Positions 32,458-42,830 of a stretch of DNA of 64,000 nucleotides are shown piece after piece. The stretch spans positions 1 to 64,000 of the forward strand of contig JADNYV010000029.1 of NCBI GenBank assembly GCA_015501055.1, given 5' to 3'. The notes below the pieces were generated by a model that made no database searches, had not been told where the DNA came from, and worked only from the letters and a program-made list of their open reading frames with translations. A program made the translations under genes and the position numbers. Each line of letters opens with the position of its first letter. Positions within the stretch are counted from its first letter, which is position 1. The stretch comes from Mucidula mucida. Its lineage: Eukaryota > Basidiomycota > Agaricomycetes > Agaricales > Physalacriaceae.

Positions 32458-35400
32458 CTATCGTATCAGGAAACTATGCAGAATAGCAACACCGCACACG
32501 CCGGCACAGACGAAAAATCCGAGAGGATATCCATTGGGGTTGCCCTCGATACTGACGGACCACATCTACAAATCGTCAGTACCGCGAGGAATGGAGAGGT
32601 GTGATCCGACGACATACCCATCCACCAAATACAGGTCCTAGACATCGAGCTAGACTAACCATACTCTGCGCAATACCGTTGGCCAGCCCACGGCGTTCGG
32701 TGGAGTCACTACAAACGGAGAGAGTTGAGTAAGATAGGAAGGAAATGAATAGCAGAAACACGGACTGTAATTCAACAATATTGATACGGCCGTATACGCG
32801 AACGTATTGCCACAGAATCTGCATGCCCTGGGAAACCGTCAAACCCGGGAACGAAACCGCCAGAAAAATCAACATACGTGCTTATAGCAAGAGCTAGATA
32901 AAAACAAAACCGGTCACCATGAGCGGTCCGCTTCCCGCAGTGAAAATAGAAATCTTACCTGCCATCAAAACGAAGTTACCATCATCCTCTTCACTAGCGA
33001 AGGGAACCCGATATAGAATGACGGTCACATATGCAGGAATAAACAGGAAAGACCCAAGTCGGAACATCGCGAGATGCGAAAAGCGTCCGCGGGGAGGTCT
33101 GTCGTTTCACATCAGTATTCATTTCATGATGAAAAGATGAACAAATACGAACCCAATGTTTCTATGCGATAACGATCAGTCTAGCTCACAGAACCGAGTC
33201 AAAAACACTCACGGATACAAGTAGAACTGATATGCAATTTGACAAAGACACATCAAAGCAACTGCGAGCACATCGTCAGCGACCATCACACACTCTTCAC
33301 CACTCGGTAACTCAACTGAGTTGCGCAAAGTGACCCGCATTCAGATTAAGCCCTCCCGAATCATAATCACTGCACGGAGATGAATCATTAATGAAGAACA
33401 CACAAAAGAAAGACGGAACTCACGTAACAAGATACGACATAAACACCTGATCGTGCGTCGTTGAGTGCAGCGCTAGAAGGCCATACTGGAAGATAATCGC
33501 AAGCGGCAGCTGGGACATGAGCGAAGGCGGCTTCTCCATAGATGCCTCAAGATCCACATTCGGATCTACTTGCGACACCCTACGTGACTCCATAATAGGC
33601 GCCAAATCACCCTGCGGCTCCAGTGTGTCCGTGCGAAGAAGCAGCTGCTGTGCATCTGTCACGGCCGGTGGCGTCCTCACGCCGGTATTGGCAAACAAAG
33701 CGGACATATTCGAGGAAAAGCGCCGGGAAGTCGGCGTACCGTCCATAGGCTGAGCCGTCATAGAGGCAGTACGGTGAATCGTGATTGGACGTGCACTAGA
33801 AGGACGGCGCGGGGACCCGAGCTGGAGATGGTGCCGACTAGACAGAGTGCTAGGTGGGGCTTGTTGAGAAAACGATAGCCGAGGAACAACCGGCGATGTC
33901 GATGTCTTGGATGTACGACGCCCACGGCGAGTAGGCGTTGAAGTGATTGACGCAGCATCTTCCGGTGCAAGTCCATCATCATCTACCTCATCGTCCTCCT
34001 CATCAGATTCCAATTCATCGTCCGTCTCCTCAAAGGGATCCTCGTTATCGACATTCATCGCCGCTGCAACCCACAAATCGGCAATATTCGTCACCGCATC
34101 TCCATTGGCCATGAGAAGCCTTTGCGCAAAGTTCATGTCCTCGTTGGCCATCGATTCCCTGTTGTTCGGGTCCATGTTGCTACCACGTCTGCGGCGCATA
34201 GAGCTCGCCATACTGCCGCGCCGGGTCCCGATGGTGGCTGCGCCGCTAGCCAGCCTGTTTCTGTAGCTAGCACCGTACCCATAAGCAGACCCACTAACGC
34301 CCGCCGTTCGACTAGGACGGGAACTGGAGAATGTGCGCGTTCTATCCAGTCTAGTCGAGATATTCAACGGAAGGGCCGGTGTAGAAGATTGGTTTTGGCC
34401 ATCATGTACCCGCGATGCAAAGTACCCCGAAAGTCTTTTGGAGAGTCGTTTACCGAGCGATCCGGATATCGAACCCCGGGGAACTTCCTCATCGAAAATT
34501 GGACTAGGTGGAATAGACTCTTCTTCTGGAATTGTGGGATGAATATCAAGATCCTTCTCAGGCGCAAGATGGATGGCTCCCTCTCTCGGCCCACCGTCGG
34601 GGCCCAAGAAACAGCCTAGGACAGCACCGGTGAAGGTAATCGCTGCAGCCAATAGACACGGTAGCAGATACGGATAGGTGACGAACAGGGGAATCGTTTG
34701 GAACACCGGAAATTTGGCAGCTGGGGTCTCGACTAAAACGCTATTGAGTATATGAATGGAGATATGGTGCGAACGACATACAAGTTCCACCGATTATGGC
34801 ACCAGCCACACCTCCAAAGCCCCAGCAAAAGCTACAGTCAAAGGTGTCAGACGGGTAACCAGCTAGAATATACACTTACCCTAGAATGGCATATGCCCTT
34901 CCCTCGTTCGTAGGGTCGGTCACGAAAGTTACAGACCCTCGAGCAACACCGACGGCGCCGGCAAATATACCTTGAAGGAGCCGCACACATATTGCTTGCT
35001 CTAGGGTGGTACAAGTACCGAAGATCGCGCAAGTAATGGCACTACCGAGAAGGGAGATTACTAGAACCGCTCTGCGTCCATGCTTGTCAGCCACCGTCGC
35101 CTTGAACACAATACAGATCAGAAGAGCGCCACCAGTAGAGTGAATGACCCACCCAAAGGAGAGATGTCAGAAATTGGGTTAGAAAGAACGTAGAGACTGT
35201 CTGCAGATAAGAATGTATTCGGGGTCGGAGTTGCGGGTGCATACCAAGGACACCCGTCCAGAACGCAATTTCGGCTTCGTCTTCAAATTTGCCAAATCCT
35301 GTAATGGTCATGAGAATCCCAGGATTGTCAACAAAACAGGCTATCCACCTTTGACCATGAACAACAGGAACGGGGTGGATACATTTGCGGATAGAAATTC

Positions 35401-35733
35401 GCCTAGCATAGTCTATGCGGGCGATAAGCAGAAGACAAGACCTGGATATATGCGCCTCACAATAGACAAAACAATGATCGAAAGCACAGGCAATGGAGTC
35501 TGATACACCTCCGCTGGTGCCTGCAACACTGTGGGCACTGGGGCCTTGTCGCTAGGCAGCGGCGCGTCGTCGTCGTCGTCGCCATTGGGATCCTTGGTAG
35601 CGCGGTTACTGCTGAAAGAGAAACGCCCAAGCACCCTGCTCAACGAGCTCCGCGTCGGCTGTGGGGTCTCGTTCTCGTCGTCTAGCGCAGAATCATTTGG
35701 GCCAAAAGTACGGGATATGCGGGTCGAGCTCAT
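32458..35733 (-). CDS. Major facilitator superfamily transporter with long acidic central loop
   Basis: The start MSSTRISRTFG is at 35733 and the stop at 32458-32460. It is a multi-exon gene. A Ser-rich cytosolic N-terminus leads to the first helix ('TPLPVLSIIVLSI'). 'FFLTQFLTSLLW' is followed by the MFS loop 2-3 signature 'VADKHGRRAVLV'. Helices continue as 'EQAICVRLLQGIFAGAVGVARGSVTFV' and 'PYLLPCLLAAAITFTGAVLGCFLG'. A hydrophilic loop of roughly 300 residues (34560-33500) follows, very rich in Ser and Asp/Glu. The second helix bundle ends 'FFVCAGVCGVAILHSFLIR'. The pattern is that of fungal MFS proteins related to yeast YCR023C, probably a proton-coupled exporter. The substrate cannot be told from sequence. 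Confidence 0.85.
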
Positions 35734-36670
35734 CGTCGCGCTCGGCGTCAAAGCTGTTGTATGCCAGAATGGGTTCGCCTTTAGTATTGTTGGAAAGCAA
35801 AAATGGCGCACATCGCGGCGATTATATCGCAGCTTCTCCTAGCGGTGGGGACAGACGGCGCCGGGCCAAAGTAGCTCGTTATGGAAGGGCGAAGAGATGT
35901 GCTCGACGTCACTCGCAGCGATGCCGGCTTGTTTATTCAAGCGACAAAAGATAAACAAGTGGCGGTGCTATCTGCTTTGGACACTTCGCATTGGCCTGCT
36001 TTACGATTCTGCCAGAGATCTCTTGTCTTGACGAGGCAGTCAACGTATAGTAGCGCATGAGTTTCAATTTATCATGTTCATTTCTACGTAAGCGTTCTAG
36101 TCTGGTAGAGACTTCGTAAGAACGCATGCAATGACTCGCCGATTGAGCGACAGAAAACATTCTAGTACAATTCCCGCCGGGCGCGAGTAGCCGAGTGAGA
36201 GTTTCGAGGAAGTTGCTTGAGTCTTCCAATGTATTTTAACGCTATGATGGGGGCTCCATGGAATAGCGCATCATGTTAATGTTAGAGCAAATTGATTCGG
36301 GCGGTACTATCAGCATTGTACGGCTTGGTCGTGCTTAGAGAGAAACAAAGGTATCATGCGATCTCAATTCTCATTATCGGCCAAGTTAAGTGGCGACCGG
36401 CTTGAGGAGGAGAGAGAGAGAGGGAAAGAGCGGTATCAATGATACCGTGTGGTTTTGGGGTGAGGTCCCGGCTGGGGAAAGGGAAGCGGCAAAGGGTTTC
36501 CACGGGTGACGCCACACCAGGGTGTGGATGGGGAAACCAAACCGCCTCAGCAGCCAAAGAACTCGGGTGGAAGGCTGAACTGGACCTGGACACGGATCCA
36601 GACAACCCACCACGTAAAGGGAGTAGGTGGGTGGGAAGAAAAAGAGCGAGGGAGATGAAGGTTGCGAGCA
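35734..36670. other. Intergenic upstream of MFS gene
   Basis: No gene supported. A short plus-strand open frame (36439-36750) runs into the repeat at 36671 and has no family signature. Confidence 0.4.
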
Positions 36671-36839
36671 GGACGCGCGATTTCCTAATCGGGCGTCCCC
36701 AAAGAAATGGCATCTATACTAACGTAATACATGCTGTCTACAAGATCTGAGAGTCTGAGAGGGCCGTCTGCTTGCTTAGACTTGGCCTGGCAGAGTCTCT
36801 TAGGCCCGAGGAGCGAGGGCCTGAGCCTCTGCGCGTCAA
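36671..36839 (-). repeat. MITE-like repeat, left inverted copy
   Basis: It matches the reverse complement of 41050-41309 along its length, except that the right copy has about 90 extra bases. One end is a 28-nt hairpin (36671-36698) with 12-bp arms and one mismatch; the other end is GCGCGTCAA. Both ends contain GACGCGC in inverse orientation, so the unit has short terminal inverted repeats. No coding capacity. Confidence 0.8.
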
Positions 36840-38640
36840 GCTTGATAGGCTGGTATTGCGCGTAGTGGTCGCGACTTCCAAGCGACGCGATCGGTAGTTG
36901 GAAGGTTCAGCCTAAATCGGGCATTCGGCGCTTGTGGCTGTACCTTTTGCTGCTTCTCGCCTCTACTTCTCAATACATGAGAAGGCGGTAGAAATTGTCC
37001 CCCTTCGCGTTAGAAATGTAGGCCAATGTCAGCTCCTTCTTTTACTGTCCAAGGTTGGCGCATGTTCTCGCCTTGTTACTCATCATTCTCAACTTGACAA
37101 ACACTTGTGGAACGGACAGAATTGTACCTCTCCGCGGTTCCGTATGTCTTTCCATGACATCCTATGAATATCACTGCCAACGTGATTCATCAACAAGATG
37201 ACTTTTGACATGGTGATTCAAGCTCCTGATGCTGGAGTTTGCCGACTGACCGGATCGGCTTTTTTCTCCAGAGTCACCGCTTTGACTTTGATTACACCTT
37301 CGCCTTGCTTCCCTTGGAACTTTTAACGTGTATCATGTTGGATTCGTGTCTCAATCCCGCCTCTGCTGCCATCTCCATCAAATGTTGCGCCGTTACTAGC
37401 GCTCCATACTCCACGTTTCATACGGAAGTACCGAGTCGTCGACACATTAGTTTTCCAAGCAGCAAGTCTGGCCTTTGCGTTTGACCGCTATCATGATGAT
37501 TGACCGTTTACCCTTAGACCCGTTTCGCTAAAGACGTCCCGATTCCGCTATCCCATGTTGGCGACTGTTTCAACGCGAAGAATACAGTATCATTCCCTCC
37601 TCACCCAGGGCGACCAACGCAATAAGCTGTGATCAACATGATGGTATGATCTCAGGCCAATCATGTATTAGGATGTCCTCCTTTGGACGTCATCGAAGGC
37701 ACGGTCGCAGGTTCGCGCTCAGCATATCCTGTAGTATGTTAATTTACTTCGCGCGCTTCCGACCTTGTTAACACCGTATAGAAATGTCAAACTTCTACAT
37801 TGCACCCGGCTCCACGCTCAAACCCTACTGGTGTGGTTAGTGCATTTTACTGCCAATGTTAAGTCCATGATACTTAGCTCTGTGTCAACGTCAGCCTCCA
37901 ATTAGCCCACGGATACCTCTCGCAAGACACCGGGCACGAACACGCTGGGTAATATCCGCAGGAGATCTGAATGATACGATACGATTGCAGCGGGCGGGGA
38001 ACTGAGGCCAAACCACACGGGATTGCTTATGAGCTTTCAGATTCTGTCTATCGGATTTTCACCTTACGGTAACGGCTTCACGGTGACAGTACCACGCGGT
38101 TATATTACCCGCGAATGGAGAATGGGTGCTGAACCGATACGACGCCACAGGAATGCCGGCGGCGTAACCTGTCACGACGCCGTCGGTCACGTCGTCGGGC
38201 CGGAAGTTATCTTGCCTCCGACCACGACAACGACCATCAACAATCTACTCTGTGATGCGGTTTCGCTGTCTAAATGGTGATTTGTTACGCGTGATGAATA
38301 CGCGGACAGGTCTTGTCGCCAAGTGATGTGCTGGCAGGCATTGTAGCGGGAACTGAGGACTGGGCGGATCAGGTTCCTTACAGTTGACGGTGCCGAAGGT
38401 GCCCAAGGAGAAACGGATGCTATGTTTCGTACAGATTCGCTGGATCTGGAAGCGTGTCGAATCAGCGCGCGAGCTAAAGCTAGTCACCTAATAGCTACTA
38501 GCAGCCACACGCGACGTTATTTTCGGACCCATGCCTGTATGATATGCTGTGCCTTGCACCCCCATAGCAGTCGTTGAATGGACCGAAAAGTGCTCGAATG
38601 TCCGAAACTGGCCAAATGTGCCGGATTTGTATCTGGCCGA
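36840..38640. other. Long gene-poor stretch upstream of the terpene synthase
   Basis: No open frame shows a recognisable family or a coherent exon chain. The last few hundred bases are presumably the terpene synthase promoter. Confidence 0.4.
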
Positions 38641-38653
38641 TCATCCTCCTGCA

Positions 38654-38659
38654 TATAAA
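38654..38659 (+). promoter_or_regulatory. TATA box of the terpene synthase gene
   Basis: TATAAA about 150 bases before the ATG at 38807, followed by a C/T-rich stretch (about 38675-38800) typical of fungal core promoters. Confidence 0.55.
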
Positions 38660-38806
38660 TTCGCTGTGCAGACATCTCTCCTATACACCTCGTCCTCCCT
38701 CCCGTCTTTCCTCGACTCCACCCTTCTTTTCTGCTCGCCTTTTCTATCCCGCCTTTCTTGTTTTCTTGCTTTCTTCTATATCTGTATCCATATTCGCATC
38801 CCCACC

Positions 38807-40068
38807 ATGTCCTCTACCTCCACCTCGTGCTCTTCGTCACTACCACCACCACAGAAATTTATCCTTCCCGACCTCGTCTCCCACTGCACCTTCGACATCC
38901 GTATTAGCCGCCACCGCAAACAGATCACCTCTGAAACCAAACGCTGGTTGTTCCACAGCAATAACCTCATGGGCCAGAAGCGCGAGTCCTACCACGGATT
39001 AAAGGCGGGACTCCTTACGGCCATGTGTTACCCGAAGGCCGGCTGCCCTCAGCTGCGCGTCTGCAACGACTTTCTCACCTACCTCTTCCATCTCGACAAC
39101 CTTTCCGACGACATGGACAAACGTGGCACCAAGACCACTGCAGACGTCGTGCTCAACACCCTCTACCATCCGCATTCATACACATCTCCCGCGCGCGTTT
39201 CCAAGATGACCAAGGAGTGAGTCACCCATACTTTATCCGCCGCCACCCGTATAGAACACTAATCTCTTCCTAGTTATTGGCGTCGTCTCATCCAGACCGC
39301 GTCTCCGGGCACTCAACAGCGCTTCATCGAGACATTCGATTTCTTCTTCCAGAGTGTAACGGAGCAAGCCAGAGATCGTCAAGCGGGAATGATTCCTGAT
39401 CTTGAATCGTATATTGCTCTTCGCCGGGACACCTCCGGTAGGTCGCGTTGTCTACATGTCACTCGCCTGTCCTCTTACCAAACATCCGCACGCAGGATGC
39501 AAGACGTCGTTCGTGCTGATAGAATATGCCTACAATCTTGATATCCCGGACGAGGTCATGGACCATCCGCTCATTGGCAGCTTGGGCGAGGCTGCCAACG
39601 ATCTGGTAACATGGTCAAACGTATGTGTTCACTTTACACTCGAGAGAAGGTTAATTAATATTTCTCCGCTTCTAGGATCTCTTCTCGTACAACGTTGAGC
39701 AATCCAAGGGCGACACGCATAATATGATCCCGGTCGTGATGAATGAGCAAGGTCTCGATCTTCAGGCGGCTGTCGACTTTGTGGGCGAGTTGTGCAGACA
39801 GTCGATAGACCGGTTCAATGACGACCGGGCGCAATTGCCGTCGTGGGGGCCGGAGATCGACCGCGACGTTGCGATATATGTGCAGGGCTTGGCCGATTGG
39901 ATAGTGGGATCGTTGCACTGGTCATTCGAATCGGAGAGATACTTTGGCAAGACAGGCCGAGAGGTGAAGAAGTCGAGAGTAGTAAACTTACTGTCTCGGC
40001 GAAGATGGTACGTTATTCTCTCACTCTGTTCGTTTGCAGCTCAGCTCATTGATGATGATGATTCATAG
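38807..40068 (+). CDS. Class I terpene synthase (sesquiterpene-type)
   Basis: Four exons join in frame: 38807-39216, 39274-39437, 39496-39620 and 39676-40068. The product is about 363 residues, the normal length for fungal single-domain terpene cyclases. The ATG is in a CACCATG context. The aspartate-rich motif is 'HLDNLSDDMD' (residues about 94-103). The second metal-binding motif 'NDLFSYNVEQSKGD' spans the third intron (residues about 232-245), and the C-terminal 'WSFESERYF' carries the Arg-Tyr pair. These bind the Mg-diphosphate of farnesyl (or similar) diphosphate and start cyclisation. All catalytic motifs are intact. The gene lies between two inverted repeat copies (36671 and 41309). 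The product cannot be predicted. Confidence 0.93.
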
Positions 40069-40640
40069 ATGACGAGGTTTATCGGACGTGCAATAACAAT
40101 AACAACATCAACAACAACATAAACACGCTTTGGATCGTGGTATTCGATATACAATCTAGATTATCTACTATCGTTGACGTGGACACTTTGCATCCAACTT
40201 GTCCGCTAGCCAGTTCGGCGTGACATCACACTTTCATTATGCCTTGATTTTCTCTGTGGTTCGCTATCTTATTGCTATTTTTGCTGTGTATGATTAGTGT
40301 CTTGTCCGGACATTGGTACTCTACCTCATCGTCTTATTTATCATCTACATATTTGTCTTGAATATAATGCTCTCAATTTGTCATTGCCGATGATGAGTGC
40401 TCTCCGTTCCGTCAGTCGAGATGTCCGAGCGTATGAACGCTTAATTGTGTTCCGAGAGCCCGTTAATAAAAGATGAAGGGATGCACGGTTTCGTGACTGA
40501 CAGTTATTGTTTACGAAAGGCCAAAGAGAGTCTGGCAGTCGTGATGTTCTCCTGGGAGATATATTTGGGTGAGAAATAGGTGCTAATGTGCACTACTACG
40601 AGAACTCCGGTGGTCTGAAGCACGTTGGTCTATTCTCACT
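40069..40640. other. 3' region of terpene synthase gene
   Basis: No gene seen. It includes a short CAA/ATAACAACA-rich stretch just after the stop. Confidence 0.4.
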
Positions 40641-40682
40641 GAACCATTCGTCCATACACGCTCTCGGAGAAGATCATCATCA

Positions 40683-40964
40683 TCATCCATTCATCCAGCT
40701 CAACATCCCTCCGACTCCGATCTTTTTACCGGTGGTGGTTCTCCATACAGACACGCCCACGCCGTTGATGAGGAAGTACGATGTCAAGTTGCAACACACG
40801 CTCTCTTGGTCGTCCCATGAGACCCAAAATACTAACTCCGTCACACAGAGCAAGATACACGCCAAGAGGCTCCACACGCGCCCAGAGAGGCCGGATATGC
40901 AGGGCGCGCGAATATGCAGGCTAGCGTCAAAGAGCGGGGGGATATAAAGCGGGATCACGAACAC
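40683..40964 (-). pseudogene. Wax-synthase-like acyltransferase, C-terminal fragment
   Basis: The minus-strand frame reads 'SGLSGRVWSLLACILLCVTELVFWVSWDDQESVCCNLTSYFLINGVGVSVW' with 'GKKIGVGGMLSW'. It aligns with the C-terminal part of the wax-synthase-like sequence at 41838-42436 ('LFGRVGYVLGCFLMSDLLHDGITWG', 'MTPYFLLNGVG'). The catalytic region with the 'LLHD' His is replaced, and no N-terminal part follows upstream. It is a leftover of another copy of the family. Confidence 0.6.
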
Positions 40965-41049
40965 ACTAATGAGTACTTGGAAGACATAAGACCCCTTTAT
41001 ATGCGAGATCGGGGTTTCGGCGACTATGGGCGGGATTGTGGCGTACTAG

Positions 41050-41309
41050 TTGACGCGCAGAGGCTCAGAGGGCCTAAGAGGCCAAGTCTAAGCAAGCAGA
41101 CGGCCCTCTCAGACTCTCAGATCTTGTAGACAGCATGTATTATGTTAGTATATTGTGTATACTACGTTAGTATATTGTGTATACTACGTTAGTATACATT
41201 CTACTAAGAGACGATCGTGAGTATCCCATCTTCTCTCGTTGAGTCGGTTTATGAGACTAAGTATCAATTCCATTCCTTTGGGGACGCCCGATTAGGAAAT
41301 CGCGCGTCC
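41050..41309 (+). repeat. MITE-like repeat, right inverted copy
   Basis: Inverted copy of 36671-36839. The shared parts begin TTGACGCGCAGAGGC and end with the 28-nt hairpin at 41282-41309. It carries an extra segment with a 22-nt tandem repeat not found in the left copy. Confidence 0.8.
41144..41196. repeat. 22-nt tandem repeat, about 2.4 units
   Basis: Units at 41144-41165 and 41166-41187, then 9 bases of a third. Each unit is AT-rich and contains the partly palindromic TAGTATATTGTGTATACTA. Confidence 0.85.
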
Positions 41310-41837
41310 TGGGAGGTTGCAGCACTGTAGGAGCTCGGCTCCGACGTCGCCATTTCATTATGCATAGATGCTCCCTATTTCTCAACGCGCACGAGAGATC
41401 CCGACGAGGGTGGCTTGGCGATCAAAAGCAAAGTCACATAAGTTTGGGCGTCGAATGGTAGTGATCACCCCAGCCGGATTCATCGCTAGGGACGCAGTGG
41501 TCTATTAGACAGGCTAGCCAGTAAATAGCACGACAAGAAATGACCAGAATGCTCCAAGTGGCTCCGACTCCTTCAACAGGAAGATTTTAGCGCGACTGAT
41601 TTCAGAGCCGTCCTGCCGTTTTTCCGTGGAGGCAACAACGGAATTCGGGCACTGTACTGTCGTCTATTCGACAGTCGCGCCGACAACTCGGAGGCGACAG
41701 TCAAGACGTCTGGGTAACCGGTAGCTTGTGATGGCAGGTTTTGAATTCGGACGTGAGAATTTTCACCGTGAGTAGGCGATTCTAGTCATGGTCCCGAACA
41801 CACCCAAGGACACGACGTTGAATAGCATCATACACAT

Positions 41838-42830
41838 TCATGCCGATTCTGCTGAAATCCCACGAACTGCTTTCAACAGAAGATGGGTTGGCCGCATAGC
41901 CTTATTCGCTTCGAGGGGGCGATACCATACGTCCATACACGCCGAAGAGAAGGTTATGGTCAACCAACCGACCAACCAGCCCATCGTCCATATCCAGCCT
42001 AACACACCTCCAATCTTCCTCCCAGTAACACTTTTCTCCAAGTGATCTCCAACAACCCACCGACTCCATTCAGGAGGAAGTACGGTGTCATGCTACAGCA
42101 AAACTGTTTCCTCCCCATGAGACCCCAGGTTATACCGTCGTGGAGTAGATCTGACATTAGGAAGCAGCCTAAGACGTATCCGACGCGTCCAAAGAGATAG
42201 AATAGCGGACGCTTCCCAGCGCCGCGAAACCCTTGGTGCCAGCGCTTGCCCCAGAAGTCCGTTAGAGACGTCGCGCTCCAGGGACGCTTATACAGTGGAG
42301 GCCACGAAGCGGAATCTTGTCCGCAAATGAAGACGCCAAAAAGGGCGCAGATGTCGTACCCCGCCATGTTTCCCCAAACTGAGATTGGAAGAATGAGCGA
42401 TTCTGAGATACGTTGCAGGAGTGGATAATCATGCAAAGGAGATGATGGTGAGAAAAGGATACTGTATGCCCCTATACATGCCTCGAATACGAGGTCTGCG
42501 CGGGACCGGAAGCTCTGTATTTCCCGCTTCGAACAAAGTGGTGGGGCTCAAGCGCCCATCCAATCATACGCATCGAAGACCATCCCACCATGGACTGGTG
42601 CATTTAGTCAGTATCAATGATTCAAAGGACCAATTTATATGGATCATCTCACCATCAATCCACTCGCGCCAGGGTATGGTAGATCTAATCACGTAGCGCC
42701 GCGGAAGACGCACAAGAGGGAGAACGGCAGGAGTGCTAGCCGAATAGAATGCGTCCCTGGCATCGTAACAAGCGTGGCGCAGCTGAAATACGCCAACAGA
42801 ACGGGTAAGAGCAAAGCTAGGTAGGCCTTC
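41838..42830 (-). pseudogene. Wax-synthase-like membrane acyltransferase, decayed
   Basis: The N-terminal end near 42830 reads 'LLLPVLLAYFSCATLVTMPGTHSIRLALLPF', a membrane helix pair typical of this family. The core is 'SATSLTDFWGKRWHQGFR' (about 42270), the wax synthase signature, then 'FLMSDLLHDGITWG' with the MBOAT-type His. The C-terminus is 'KIGGVLGWIWTMGWLVGW'. Frames change near 42030 and the middle section (42480-42650) is also broken, with a stop near 42560. Wax synthases esterify fatty acyl-CoA or, in fungi, acylate secondary metabolites including terpenoids. The gene is head-to-head with the FunK1 copy at 43257, an arrangement repeated at 46310-47299. Confidence 0.7.

Noticed and set aside
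36439..36750. 103-codon plus-strand ORF
   Set aside because: Runs into a repeat copy and shows no domain.
40069..40140. CAA/ATAACAACA-rich stretch as a CRISPR or satellite
   Set aside because: Short imperfect low-complexity run; CRISPR is not expected in a fungal chromosome.
36671..41309. Helitron ends suggested by the terminal hairpin
   Set aside because: No CTRR after the hairpin, no Rep/helicase gene, and copies are inverted relative to each other.
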